DNA from: DASVXQ01 sp046727955
Lineage (GTDB): Bacteria > Actinomycetota > CALGFH01
Assembly: GCA_046727955.1 (NCBI GenBank)
Contig: JBKPDO010000216.1
Coordinates: 46,848 to 110,847 of the forward strand
Length of the DNA: 64,000 nt
Reading direction: 5' to 3'
In this document: one piece after another, positions 51,702-59,912 of the stretch
Layout: each line of letters opens with the position of its first letter
Position numbering within the stretch: the first letter of the stretch is position 1
Position numbers and translations under genes: made by a program
The notes under the pieces: model-generated
What the model was told of the DNA's origin: nothing
Database searches by the model: none
Seen by the model: only the letters and a program-made list of their open reading frames with translations

Positions 51702-52535
51702 GTGATGAGTGACCGCCGGCACACTCCCGAGCCCAGCGACCCGGCTCGCCCGCTGCGCAACGGACGGCGGTCCCGCTGGCTGCATGCCCTCGTCTACCTG
51801 ACCACGGTGTTTCTGGCCTACTCAGGCATCGCGGTCCTGGCGGAGGGGCACCCCGGGCTGGCGAGCGTGCTCGGTGGGCACGTGCCGGCCGCCACCTCGC
51901 ACCGCTGGGTCGGCTACGGCCTCCTGGTCGTGGCTGGCCTGGTGGCCCTGGTGTGGTGGCGCGCGGCAGGCCGGTTTCTGAGCAACTCGTTCGAGTTCCG
52001 CCGCTCGGACGTGAGCTGGTTCGCCGGCTACCCGCGGATGGCGCTGGCGCCGCGCCGCCCGGCGCCAGCGCGCCGCCCGGCGCCAGCGCCCCACCACGCC
52101 GGCCACTTCGACCCCGGCCAGCGGCTCTTCAATATCCTGCTGCTGCTGGCGCTGCTAGTGCTCGGCGGGACGGGGGTTGTGCTCGGGATGCCGGAGCGCT
52201 TCGTCCCGGCGGTGCTCGGCTGGAGCCTTCGCGTCCACGAGATGACTACCTGGGTGCTGCTCGGGCTGGTGCTGGGACACCTGCTGCTGGCCAGCGGCGT
52301 TCTCCCCGGGTACCGGGGCGTGTGGCGCGCGATGCACCGCGACGGGCGGGTGCCGGCGGCGACCGCAAAACGGCTGTGGCCCCACTGGACGGCGGCCGAG
52401 CCCAGGGCCCAGCAGGGGGCCAGGGCCCAGCCGCCCGCGGCCGGAGAGGCCTCGGCCGGAGAGGCCTCGGCCGGAGAAGCCTCGGCCGGAGAGGCCTCGG
52501 ACGACCGTGGCGGTCAGAGCGCCAGGCGACCATAG
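51702..52535 (+). CDS. Membrane b-type cytochrome (cytochrome b561 / formate dehydrogenase gamma-like)
   Basis: A 277-residue membrane protein with about four to five helices. Candidate haem-ligand histidines are in SRWLHALVYLTTVFL, SHRWVGYGLLVV, LRVHEMTTWVLLG and LVLGHLLLASG. GHFDPGQRLFNILLLLALLV is the motif of FdhI-like cytochrome b subunits. It probably passes electrons between quinone and an unknown partner, perhaps with the lipoprotein upstream. The C-terminal tail is cytosolic-looking with four AGEAS repeats from a 15-bp tandem repeat (52440-52499). GTG 51702 and ATG 51705 are both possible starts. Confidence 0.83.
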   Translation: MMSDRRHTPEPSDPARPLRNGRRSRWLHALVYLTTVFLAYSGIAVLAEGHPGLASVLGGHVPAATSHRWVGYGLLVVAGLVALVWWRAAGRFLSNSFEFRRSDVSWFAGYPRMALAPRRPAPARRPAPAPHHAGHFDPGQRLFNILLLLALLVLGGTGVVLGMPERFVPAVLGWSLRVHEMTTWVLLGLVLGHLLLASGVLPGYRGVWRAMHRDGRVPAATAKRLWPHWTAAEPRAQQGARAQPPAAGEASAGEASAGEASAGEASDDRGGQSARRP

Positions 52536-52667
52536 GCGCGCAGGCACCGCTCGGGCATGCGCGGCTTCCTCTAGCTTGCGAAGATAGACGGGACGCCATC
52601 CTGTCGGGGGTAGCAGGACAATGGGGATTGCGACCGGGAGTGACTCGGCACAACATGGGGGGCCACC

Positions 52668-53294
52668 ATGATCCGAGACTCGCACGCCGCCCGATTCATC
52701 GAGCGGATGGACGCGCTGGTGGCGGCAAAGGACGACCCGCACGTCATCGCGGACGAAACGGCCGAGTTCCTGCGCGCGCTGCTGCCGTATCCGGAGTTCC
52801 TCGAGGAGCGCTTCCGGCGGCCGGCCGCGCATCACTACCGTCAGCACGTCGTCCACGTGCACCCGCAGGGCCGCTACTCGATCGTCTCGCTGGTCTGGAA
52901 GCCGGGCCAGGCCACGTCCATCCACGACCACCGCTGCTGGTGCGTGGTCGGGGTGCTCCAGGGGCACGAGCGCGAGAGCCGCTACCACCTCTACAACAGC
53001 GGCGACGAGGACTTCCTGGTGCGCGACGGCGACGCCGACTACGGCCCCGGCCAGGTCTGCCGCCTGGTGCCTCCGGACGAAGACGTCCACCGGGTGGCGA
53101 ACGCTGGCGACGAGGGGCTCACCATCTCCATCCACGTCTATGGCGCCGACATCGCCAGCCTTGGCACCAGCATCAACCACGTCTTCCGGCACCCGGTGAG
53201 GGACAGCGTCCCCGCGGGCGCGCGCCGCATCTCCTGGCGCGCCGCCGGCCGAGCGGCGCCGGGTGCCAGTGGCCGAGCCCCGGATCACCCCTGA
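52668..53294 (+). CDS. Cysteine dioxygenase-family protein
   Basis: A 208-residue cupin. The iron site is visible as SIHDHRCWCVVGVLQGHE (HxH) and DVHRVANAGDEGLTISIHVY (third His). FVEDFL-type N-terminal helices and VSLVWKPGQATSIHDH agree with CDO/3-mercaptopropionate dioxygenases. It oxidises a thiol, most likely cysteine, to the sulfinate. The next gene, a methyltransferase, overlaps it by 32 bases on the same strand, so they are co-transcribed. The last 25 residues are low complexity. RBS GGGG is weak. Confidence 0.86.
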   Translation: MIRDSHAARFIERMDALVAAKDDPHVIADETAEFLRALLPYPEFLEERFRRPAAHHYRQHVVHVHPQGRYSIVSLVWKPGQATSIHDHRCWCVVGVLQGHERESRYHLYNSGDEDFLVRDGDADYGPGQVCRLVPPDEDVHRVANAGDEGLTISIHVYGADIASLGTSINHVFRHPVRDSVPAGARRISWRAAGRAAPGASGRAPDHP

Positions 53295-53922
53295 CCCGTG
53301 GCGCGACCTCGCCGAGCAGTCGGTCAGCGTTGGAGAGCGCGAGCTGCGCCTGGTTCACCCTCGCGACAGCGAGGCGCTGCTGGACGAGGAGGCCTTCGAG
53401 CGCGAGGAGTTCCTGCCGTACTGGGCGCAGCTTTGGCCCAGCGGCATCGCCCTGGCCCGCGCGGTCGCGGCGGGCGTGCTGGCGGGCAGGCGGGTACTCG
53501 AGCTTGGTTGCGGCCTCGGCCTGCCGAGCATCGCCGCCGCGCTGGCCGGCGCGGAGGTGCTGGCCACGGACTGGTCGCCGGACGCGGTGACCTTCACCGC
53601 CGCCAATGCCAGCCGCAACGGCGCGGTGCTGCGGACGGCGGTGTGCTCCTGGACCGAGCCGGGGCCCATGCTGGCGCGGGCTCCGTGGGACCTAGTGCTG
53701 GCCGCGGACGTGCTGTACGAGCCGCGCAACATCACGCAGCTGCTGGAGCTGCTGCCGCGGCTGGTGGACGAGGCGGGAGAGGTCTGGATCGCGGATCCCG
53801 GCCGCAAGCCGGCCGGGCGCTTCCTGGCCGCCACCGCGACGCCTGCCTCGGGCTGGCTGCGCCGTTCCGTCCCTGACCCGTCATTCCCGCAGGTCACCCT
53901 CCATCGCCTCCGCCGCAGCTAG
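53263..53922 (+). CDS. Class I SAM methyltransferase (METTL21/Nnt1-like)
   Basis: A 219-residue methyltransferase from a GTG inside the end of the preceding gene. EFLPYWAQLWPSGIALARAV, then VLELGCGLGLPSIAAALAGA (motif I), VLATDWSPDAVTF and WDLVLAADVLYEPRNITQLL (DVLY motif) match the protein-lysine/nicotinamide methyltransferase group METTL21/Nnt1. WPSG is the typical entry motif. Substrate unknown, possibly a protein side chain. Overlap with the dioxygenase gene implies coupled translation. Confidence 0.83.
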   Translation: MPVAEPRITPDPWRDLAEQSVSVGERELRLVHPRDSEALLDEEAFEREEFLPYWAQLWPSGIALARAVAAGVLAGRRVLELGCGLGLPSIAAALAGAEVLATDWSPDAVTFTAANASRNGAVLRTAVCSWTEPGPMLARAPWDLVLAADVLYEPRNITQLLELLPRLVDEAGEVWIADPGRKPAGRFLAATATPASGWLRRSVPDPSFPQVTLHRLRRS

Positions 53923-53961
53923 CCCCGGGACCTGGCCCCGGACTCGGCGCGCCCGAGGCAG

Positions 53962-54549
53962 TCAGGCTCGCGATCGTCCGCCGTTGAGGCCGCGCAGCGA
54001 GGGCAGCACGGCCCGGAGGACGACCGGGAACCAGGCGGTGAAGGCGGGGTTCGGCTCCATGCGGGCGAGCTGGTCGAGTGGGACCGAGGCATAGTCTTCG
54101 ACCTCGCTCGGGTCCGGGTCCGGGTCGTGCAAGGCCCAGCCCACGAAGAGGTGGTTCCATTCGCGCTCGACCAACCCGGAGACGGGGTCGGTCACGCCGT
54201 AGGCGATCGTGTCCACCTCGGCCAGGTCGACCGGCTCGATGCCCAGCTCCTCCCTGACCCGCCTGGCCGCCGCCACGATCGGCGCTTCACCCGGAGCCGG
54301 GTGGCTGCAGCAGGTGTTGCTCCACAGCCCGCCCGAGTGGTACTTCGAGCTGGCGCGCCGCTGCAGCAGCAGGCGCCCACCCGAGTCGACCAGGAAAATC
54401 GAGATCGCGCGGTGCAGCTGGCCCGGCGGCTGGTGCGCGGCCAGCTTCGGGATCAGGTCATAGGTCACGCCGCGCTCGTCCACCAGCTCGACCAGGGTGT
54501 CGTCCGGGTCGCCGTAGCCGTCGCGGCCTTCCATGGCAAAGGCGTTCAT
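53962..54549 (-). CDS. idi: Isopentenyl-diphosphate delta-isomerase, type I
   Basis: A 195-residue Nudix enzyme that interconverts IPP and DMAPP in isoprenoid synthesis. ATG 54549 has AAGGAG 6 nt upstream. LHRAISIFLVDSGGRLLLQR, then GLWSNTCCSHPAPGE (active-site Cys, metal His), AARRVREELGIE (Nudix box) and VEREWNHLFVGW (catalytic Glu) are all present. Alternative ATG at 54534. No other isoprenoid gene is nearby. Confidence 0.92.
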   Translation of the reverse strand: MNAFAMEGRDGYGDPDDTLVELVDERGVTYDLIPKLAAHQPPGQLHRAISIFLVDSGGRLLLQRRASSKYHSGGLWSNTCCSHPAPGEAPIVAAARRVREELGIEPVDLAEVDTIAYGVTDPVSGLVEREWNHLFVGWALHDPDPDPSEVEDYASVPLDQLARMEPNPAFTAWFPVVLRAVLPSLRGLNGGRSRA

Positions 54550-54753
54550 GGCGCTCCTTTGTAGCACAACCGGCGCTCGGCGCCCCGGCCGGCGGCGCCT
54601 GCCCGGCGTGGCCAGGTCGCGCGAATTTCTGGCGTTGGCGCCCCATTGGCGCGAACATCCTGGAAAATGGAGCTGGCGCGATGGCGTACAGTCGTGCCTC
54701 GGCGCTTCTATCGACCCCCTGCTGCTCGGCCACCCAGTGCCCCGGAGGAACTC

Positions 54754-55560
54754 GTGTCCCGCAGACAGAGCCCCGACAGGACCCCCGACAACAGGACCCC
54801 CGACAACCCAGCCGCCAAGCCCTCCGGCCCCGCCAAGCCGGCCCAGGGCAAGGGTCGCGCGGGCAGGCCCGCCCCGAGCAAGGCCGCCGCGCCCAGGGGT
54901 GGCGCGGGCAGAGGCGCCGCGGCGAGCGGTGGGAAGCCTGCCGGTCCTGCCGGTCAGGCGCGGCCCAGGCCACAGGGGCGTCACCGCCTCTCGGCAGCAG
55001 AGCGGGCGGCTGCCAAGCGCAGCAGGCAGCGGCGGATCCTCGTCGGCACGATCGTGACCGTGCTCGTGGTGGGCGGCATCGCCGGGCTGGTGGTGCAGCG
55101 CAACCTCTCCCGCGGCTCGGCAGTCCGCGCGCTCGACGTCCAGACCTTCCCCAACCAGGGGCGGACTCACCTGAGCCCCGGCGGCAAATACACCAAATAC
55201 AACTCCGTGCCGCCGACCTCCGGCCCCCACGACCCCACCCCCGCCCCCTGCGGCGTATCGAGCCAGCCGATCCCCAACGAGGTGCAGGTCCACGACCTCG
55301 AGCACGGCGTGATCATGGTGCAGTACCGGCCCGGCCTCGACCAGGAGCAGGTGCAGGCGCTGGAGAAGCTCGGCCGTTCCTACAGCTCGCACGTGATCGT
55401 GGCGCCCTATCAGGGCCTGAGCACGCCGGTCGCGGTGACGGCGTGGACCAAGCTGATGACCCTGGACCGCGCGGACGAGGGCAAGATCCGCCGCTTCATC
55501 GACCTCTACCGCCAGCGCGGCCCAGAAGTCGGCATCCCCTGCCCGGCCCAGGCCAGTTAG
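54754..55560 (+). CDS. DUF3105 membrane protein
   Basis: 268 residues from a GTG with GGAGG 5 nt upstream. About 85 residues of basic, Pro/Ala-rich cytosolic sequence come first, then one membrane helix (ILVGTIVTVLVVGGIAGLVV) and an external DUF3105 domain (about 125-265): YNSVPPTSGPHDPTPAPCGV, VQVHDLEHGVIMVQYRPGLD and HVIVAPYQGLSTPVAVTAWT. The conserved HDLEHG and SGPH histidines suggest a metal or ligand site. The function of the family is unknown. Confidence 0.85.
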   Translation: MSRRQSPDRTPDNRTPDNPAAKPSGPAKPAQGKGRAGRPAPSKAAAPRGGAGRGAAASGGKPAGPAGQARPRPQGRHRLSAAERAAAKRSRQRRILVGTIVTVLVVGGIAGLVVQRNLSRGSAVRALDVQTFPNQGRTHLSPGGKYTKYNSVPPTSGPHDPTPAPCGVSSQPIPNEVQVHDLEHGVIMVQYRPGLDQEQVQALEKLGRSYSSHVIVAPYQGLSTPVAVTAWTKLMTLDRADEGKIRRFIDLYRQRGPEVGIPCPAQAS

Positions 55561-55721
55561 CAGCCGCGGTCCAGGAAGTCTCCTGCTTGCTGTGGTGACT
55601 GTATCGACCGGTTTGTAAGATACTGCTTACATACCGCTTCTGCGCTGTACACGAGTCTCGAGGCTCGCGCTTCGGTGGCTTGCCGGTCCAAGTACGGGCG
55701 CCAGGCACGAGGAGGGCGCGG

Positions 55722-56888
55722 ATGGCCACCGCGGGCAGGAACGACGACCACGACGGCGGACAGGGCCACCGGACGGAGGCTCAGCAAGCGCACGCACCAG
55801 ACTTCACCTTCGGCATCGAGGAGGAGCACCAGATACTCGACCCGTCCAGCGGCGAGCTGCGCTCCGAGATCGAGCAGCTCCTACCGCTGGCGCAGGCGAC
55901 CCTCGGCGACTATGCCCAGCCTGAGCTGTACCAGGCGCAGGTCGAGGTAGCCACCACCATCTGCCGCACGCTCGATCAGGCTCGCGCCGAGCTGGTCCGG
56001 CTGCGGCGCGCGCTGCTACAGGCCGGCGAGCGCATCGGCGTGCAGTTCGGCAGCGCCGGCACCCACCCCTTCTCCGACTGGCGCCGCCAGCGGGTTACCC
56101 GCAAGACCCGCTACCAGCACCTGCTCTCCGACTACCAGCAGGTCGCGCGCGAGCAGGTGCTGTTCGGCTGCCACGTCCACGTCGGCATCCCCGACCCCGA
56201 GGCGGCGATCCAGGCGATGAACCGGTCGCGGACCTGGCTGCCAACGATCCTCGCGCTCACCGCCAACTCGCCGTTCTGGCTCGGCAGCGACACCGGCTAC
56301 GCCAGCTACCGGGCGCAGGTCTGGCGGCGCTGGCCGACCGCGGGCATGCCACCGCTGCTCAGCGACCGCGCCGAGTACGAGGCGCTGGTGCGGACACTGA
56401 TCGGCAGCGGCAGCATCAGGGACGCCACCAAGCTCTACTGGGACGTGCGGCCCTCCGCCCGCTATCCGACGCTCGAGTTCCGCATTACCGACGCCTGCAC
56501 CACCGTGGACGAGGCGCTATTGGTGGCAGGGCTGTGCCGCGCGCTGACCCGCACCTGCTACGAGGAGGCGCTGCGGGACGAGGCTCCGCTGCTGCTCTCG
56601 ACGATGGTGCTGCGCGCGTCGAAGTGGCAGGCCGCCCGCCTCGGCCTGGAGGCGCAGCTGGTCGACAGCCGGAGTGGGGAGGTCGTGCCGCTGCCGGAGA
56701 TGGCCCGCCGGCTGCTCACCTACCTGCGGCCCAGCCTGGAAGAGGAGGGTGACTGGGAGCAGGTGTGCAAGCTGGTCGACCGCATCCTGGTCGACGGCAA
56801 CGGCGCCCTCCGCCAGCGCCGCGCCCTCCACGCCACCGGCGGCTTCGCCGCCGTCCTCGACGCCATCGCCACCCGCGCGGCGGCTTAG
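55722..56888 (+). CDS. Carboxylate-amine ligase, YbdK/GCS2 family (glutamate-cysteine ligase-like)
   Basis: A 388-residue GCS2 protein. FTFGIEEEHQILDPSSGELR is the ATP/metal-binding start; CHVHVGIPDPEAAIQAMNR and WPTAGMPPLL, then TLEFRITDACTTVDEALLVA, follow the YbdK pattern. These enzymes form gamma-glutamyl peptide bonds weakly in vitro; in mycothiol-producing Actinobacteria a related protein EgtA serves ergothioneine synthesis, but YbdK-like paralogues are of unclear role. ATG 55722 has GAGGAGGG upstream. The 160-bp space in front of it shows nothing else. Confidence 0.88.
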   Translation: MATAGRNDDHDGGQGHRTEAQQAHAPDFTFGIEEEHQILDPSSGELRSEIEQLLPLAQATLGDYAQPELYQAQVEVATTICRTLDQARAELVRLRRALLQAGERIGVQFGSAGTHPFSDWRRQRVTRKTRYQHLLSDYQQVAREQVLFGCHVHVGIPDPEAAIQAMNRSRTWLPTILALTANSPFWLGSDTGYASYRAQVWRRWPTAGMPPLLSDRAEYEALVRTLIGSGSIRDATKLYWDVRPSARYPTLEFRITDACTTVDEALLVAGLCRALTRTCYEEALRDEAPLLLSTMVLRASKWQAARLGLEAQLVDSRSGEVVPLPEMARRLLTYLRPSLEEEGDWEQVCKLVDRILVDGNGALRQRRALHATGGFAAVLDAIATRAAA

Positions 56889-56898
56889 TCGCTGGACG

Positions 56899-57246
56899 TC
56901 AACCGCCGTGGGAGTGGCGGCGGGCCCGGAAGGCCGCCACACGGGCGCGGTTCGCGCAGGCGGCCGAGCAGTAGCGGCGCGGATGGTTGCGGGGCCCGCC
57001 CGCGAACGCCGCGCCGCAGCCCGGAGCAGCGCAGCGGCCGATCCGGGCAATGCCGTCCTCGGCGATCAGCCGAGCGAGCCCCAGCCCGGTGACGGCCGCC
57101 AGCCAATCGGCCCAGGAGGCCTGCTCGCCGGTGACGTGCAGGTGCCAGGGCGTGCCGTCGTGGTCCGAGAGGCGCGGCGGTGTCTGCGCCCGGTGGAGCA
57201 GACGGTTGACGCGGGCGGCCGCGACGTCGACGCCTGTCCCCGCCAC
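56899..57246 (-). CDS. CGNR zinc-finger protein, N-terminally truncated
   Basis: 115 residues. The C-terminal zinc finger is complete: IGRCAAPGCGAAFAGGPRNH, then RRYCSAACANRARVAAFRAR, with CxxxxC...CxxxC and the CANR form of CGNR. Only about 60 residues of the ABATE stress-sensing domain precede it, where the family normally has about 130. The upstream sequence in other frames does not restore the missing part by eye. It could still bind DNA but is probably a shortened transcription factor. Confidence 0.7.
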   Translation of the reverse strand: MAGTGVDVAAARVNRLLHRAQTPPRLSDHDGTPWHLHVTGEQASWADWLAAVTGLGLARLIAEDGIARIGRCAAPGCGAAFAGGPRNHPRRYCSAACANRARVAAFRARRHSHGG

Positions 57247-57363
57247 TGACCAATCCCTGCTCAGGGGGTGTGGATAACGGTCTGACAGTTCGCAGCCCGA
57301 CTCGTATCGTGCTGCTCCCTGGGGATTGCCGGAAACTTCGTATCAATGGCTGTGGCGGGTGAG

Positions 57364-57369
57364 TACAGT
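57364..57369 (+). promoter_or_regulatory. -10 box of leaderless antitoxin promoter
   Basis: TACAGT ends 7 nt before the ATG at 57377. No Shine-Dalgarno sequence is present, so the antitoxin transcript is probably leaderless. Confidence 0.55.
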
Positions 57370-57376
57370 GACGATC

Positions 57377-57619
57377 ATGGCGGTGAAGAGGAAGGTCAGC
57401 GTCTCACTGGCGCTGGAGACACTCGAGGCGGCGAAGGCCGCGGCTGAGGCCGAGGGCCTGTCGCTGTCGGCCTGGCTCGATCGTGCCGCCCTGTGGGCGG
57501 CCAAGATCGAGGACGGCCGCCGCGCCGTCCGAGAATACGAGGCCGAGCACGGCCCGTTCTCGGAAGAGGAGGAGTGCCGCGCAGACGAGATCCTCGACCG
57601 GTACGGCGTCGGACGCTGA
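57377..57619 (+). CDS. Ribbon-helix-helix-like antitoxin (VapB-type)
   Basis: An 80-residue protein. The N-terminus MAVKRKVSVSLALETLEAAK, then EGLSLSAWLDRAALWAAKIE, has the beta-strand and two helices of a ribbon-helix-helix DNA-binding domain. The acidic C-terminus (REYEAEHGPFSEEEECRADE) would bind a toxin. The next reading frame, 3 bases on, is the start of a PIN-domain toxin that is broken after 45 codons. The antitoxin itself is intact. Confidence 0.8.
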   Translation: MAVKRKVSVSLALETLEAAKAAAEAEGLSLSAWLDRAALWAAKIEDGRRAVREYEAEHGPFSEEEECRADEILDRYGVGR

Positions 57620-57622
57620 GCC

Positions 57623-57760
57623 GTGGCCGGCCTCACCTACGATGCTGGAGCACTGCTGGCCGCCGAGGCGGACCGGCTCACGATCTGGATCATTCACCAC
57701 CTTGCCTTGATGTGGCCCCGGCCCCGGTCTCGCGAGACCTCCAGACGTCAGGTCAGGTGA
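57623..57760 (+). pseudogene. VapC (PIN-domain) toxin remnant
   Basis: From a GTG directly after the antitoxin stop: VAGLTYDAGALLAAEADRLT has the first PIN aspartate (TYDAGAL) and the start of helix 1; then IWIIHHLALMWPRPRS leaves the family pattern and a stop follows at 57760. The other acidic residues (about 85 residues) are gone, so the toxin is inactive. It ends close to the kynU stop (57768). Confidence 0.65.
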
Positions 57761-57767
57761 CGCGGGC

Positions 57768-59015
57768 CTAGGTGGTGTCGATGGTGAGGTGGACGCCGTC
57801 CGCCACGATCGCGCGGAGCCGGTCCATGGCGTCCCAGACATCCGTGAAGCGGGTCGTGATCGGCGCCAGACCCAGGCGGATGCAGTCGGGTGCCCGGAAG
57901 TCGAGGATGACGCCGGCCTTCTCGATCAGCGCCCGGCAGATCCGGTAGGCGTCGGGGTGGGCGATGGCGACGTGCGAGCCGCGGGCCGCGGCGTCCCTGG
58001 GGCTCGCGAGGGTCAGCCCGAGCGGCGCGAGCCAGGCGTCGTGCAGCCTGACCAGCAGCTCGGTCAGGGCAATGCTCTTGGCCCGCAGCCGCTGGATGCC
58101 AGCCTCGGCAAGCAGGGCGGCGCCCTCCTCGACCAGTGCCACCCCGAGCACCTGCGGCGTGCCCACCAGGAACCGGGAGACCTCCGGTGCCGGGGCGTAG
58201 CCTTGGCCCATGGCGAACTGGTCGCGCTGCCCAAACCACCCCCAGATCGGCTGCCGCAACCGCTCGACGTGCTCGCCGCGCACGTACAGGAACGCCGGCG
58301 CGCCTGGACCCGCGTTCAGGTACTTATAGGTGCAGCCGACAGCCAGGTCGGTGCCGCTGGCGTCGAGCTCGACCGGCACCGAGCCGGCCGAGTGGCACAG
58401 GTCCCATAGCGTCAGCGCGCCGGCTTCGTGGGCCACGGCGTTGATGGCCGCCATGTCGGCCAGCGTGCCCGAGCGGTAGTCGACGTGCGAGAGGCTGACC
58501 AGCGCGGTGCGCTCGTCGACCAGCGATGCCACCACCGCGGCGGTCGGTCCGCGCAGGTCGTCGAACTCGACCAGCTCCAGCCGCAGTCCCCGCGCGGCCG
58601 CCAGTCCTTCGAGGACGTAGCGATCACTCGGGAAGTTGCCCCGGTCGGAGACGATCACGGTGCGGCCCGGGCACGCGTCCAGCGCGGCGACCGCTAGCTT
58701 GTACAGGTTCACGCTGGTCGAGTCGGACACCACCACCTGGCCGGGCGCCGCCCCGAGAAGGTGCTGCCCGAGCAGGTCGCCCACCCGCGCCGGCAGGTCG
58801 ATCCAGCGCTCGTTCCAGGCGCGGATCAGCCGCCGTCCCCATTCCTGTTCCACCACCTTGCCCAGGCGCTCAAGCGACCGTCTGGGCAGCCGTCCGAGCG
58901 AGTTGCCGTCGAGGTAGATGAGCTCGGGATCGTCGATGACGAAGCGGTTCCGGAACGCTGCGAGCGGGTCCTCGCGGTCGAGCCGCTCCGCCTCAGTCCG
59001 ATCAGTGAGGCTCAT
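57768..59015 (-). CDS. kynU: Kynureninase
   Basis: A 415-residue PLP enzyme splitting kynurenine to anthranilate and alanine in tryptophan breakdown. RNRFVIDDPELIYLDGNSLG, VVVSDSTSVNLYKLAVAALD, LWDLCHSAGSVPVELDASGT (PLP-binding Asp/His region) and VGCTYKYLNAGPGAPAFLYV (PLP Lys in YKYLN), IWGWFGQRDQFAMGQGYAPA agree with the family at full length. Start ATG 59015 has no RBS but TACACT lies 7 nt upstream (59023-59028), a leaderless arrangement. No kynA or kynB neighbours. Confidence 0.93.
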   Translation of the reverse strand: MSLTDRTEAERLDREDPLAAFRNRFVIDDPELIYLDGNSLGRLPRRSLERLGKVVEQEWGRRLIRAWNERWIDLPARVGDLLGQHLLGAAPGQVVVSDSTSVNLYKLAVAALDACPGRTVIVSDRGNFPSDRYVLEGLAAARGLRLELVEFDDLRGPTAAVVASLVDERTALVSLSHVDYRSGTLADMAAINAVAHEAGALTLWDLCHSAGSVPVELDASGTDLAVGCTYKYLNAGPGAPAFLYVRGEHVERLRQPIWGWFGQRDQFAMGQGYAPAPEVSRFLVGTPQVLGVALVEEGAALLAEAGIQRLRAKSIALTELLVRLHDAWLAPLGLTLASPRDAAARGSHVAIAHPDAYRICRALIEKAGVILDFRAPDCIRLGLAPITTRFTDVWDAMDRLRAIVADGVHLTIDTT

Positions 59016-59022
59016 GCCACGC

Positions 59023-59028
59023 AGTGTA
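59023..59028 (-). promoter_or_regulatory. -10 box of leaderless kynU promoter
   Basis: TACACT on the minus strand, 7 nt before the ATG at 59015, without a Shine-Dalgarno sequence. Confidence 0.55.
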
Positions 59029-59145
59029 GTGTGATGGTCGGGCCGGTGACCGAGGAGAGGCTGAGCGTGGTGGCGCGGGTAAGGGCGACCGCGGCGGATG
59101 GGCCGCCGGGCGCTGCGGCCCCTGCGTCCTGCGCGACCTCTGTGC

Positions 59146-59805
59146 CTATCTGGCTGCGGCGCTGCCAGTGCCACCCGCGTGATGTCGTGGAGGCAGCCAG
59201 CAGACCACCTCGACGGTGGGGCCGTGCAGGCGCCGCTCCAGCCCACTCCCCACCAGCGCGCGGATGAACCCGAGGGCGCTACGGTTCTCGCTCAAGACCT
59301 CGCCGGTGAACGCGTCGATCCCCGCCAGGCTGGCCATCTGGGCAAGGCAGGTCGCCAGCACGCGGCCGATGCCCCGGCCCTGCCATGTGTCCTCCAGCAC
59401 GATGGCCGAGTCCGCGAGGCCCCGCGAGGCCCCGCGCAGCCGGTGGTACTGAGCGAAGCCGGCGAGATGCCAGCGGCCGTCCAGCTCGACCTCGGCCAGC
59501 AGGGTCTCGCGGTCGCGGTGGTCCACCTCGACCAGGGAGCGGAGCTGGGCGGGGGTGAGCTGGGCGATGGGGGAGTGGAAGCGCAGCCAGCGCGTGCGCA
59601 GCGACAAGCGGCCCAGCAGCGCCTGGAGCCGCGGCCCGTCGCCATGGTGCACCGGTCGCACCCGCACTCTGCCGGGCTCGAGCCGCACGATCAGAGGAAG
59701 TCGCGAGGGCGGCCACGGCGCGGTGGGTGCGTGCGCGGTGGGCACCGAGGTGGACTCCGCGGTGGGCACCGGGGTGGGCACCGGGGTGGACGCGGTGGCG
59801 GTCAC
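59146..59805 (-). CDS. GNAT-family acetyltransferase
   Basis: A 219-residue GNAT protein. The first 38 residues are low-complexity PTPV/Thr/Pro repeats. Then VRPVHHGDGPRLQALLGRLS, TRWLRFHSPIAQLT (the RF.S motif of the Pat-like C-terminal GNATs), IVLEDTWQGRGIGRVLATCL (acetyl-CoA loop QGRGIG) and FTGEVLSENRSALGFIRALV follow. It resembles the acetyltransferase domain of actinobacterial protein lysine acetylases (Pat-like) without their regulatory domain. GTG 59805 has GGGAGG upstream. It is divergent from the HxlR regulator. Confidence 0.83.
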   Translation of the reverse strand: MTATASTPVPTPVPTAESTSVPTAHAPTAPWPPSRLPLIVRLEPGRVRVRPVHHGDGPRLQALLGRLSLRTRWLRFHSPIAQLTPAQLRSLVEVDHRDRETLLAEVELDGRWHLAGFAQYHRLRGASRGLADSAIVLEDTWQGRGIGRVLATCLAQMASLAGIDAFTGEVLSENRSALGFIRALVGSGLERRLHGPTVEVVCWLPPRHHAGGTGSAAAR

Positions 59806-59844
59806 TGCTGCACCTCCCTGGATCAGCCGCTGGATCGCTCGGTA

Positions 59845-59905
59845 GGTTGGAAAAGCAAACGTACTCTAACCCGGTGGGTTGGAAATGACAACTGACTGGT
59901 ACACT
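59845..59905. promoter_or_regulatory. Divergent GNAT/HxlR promoter with two GGTTGGAAA direct repeats
   Basis: GGTTGGAAA occurs at 59845-59853 and 59877-59885, 32 bp (three helical turns) apart. TAGAGT on the minus strand (about 59867-59862) would serve the GNAT gene; TACACT at 59900-59905 is 7 nt before the HxlR GTG (leaderless). One repeat lies inside each promoter, a plausible HxlR operator pair. Confidence 0.5.
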
Positions 59906-59912
59906 CACAGCC

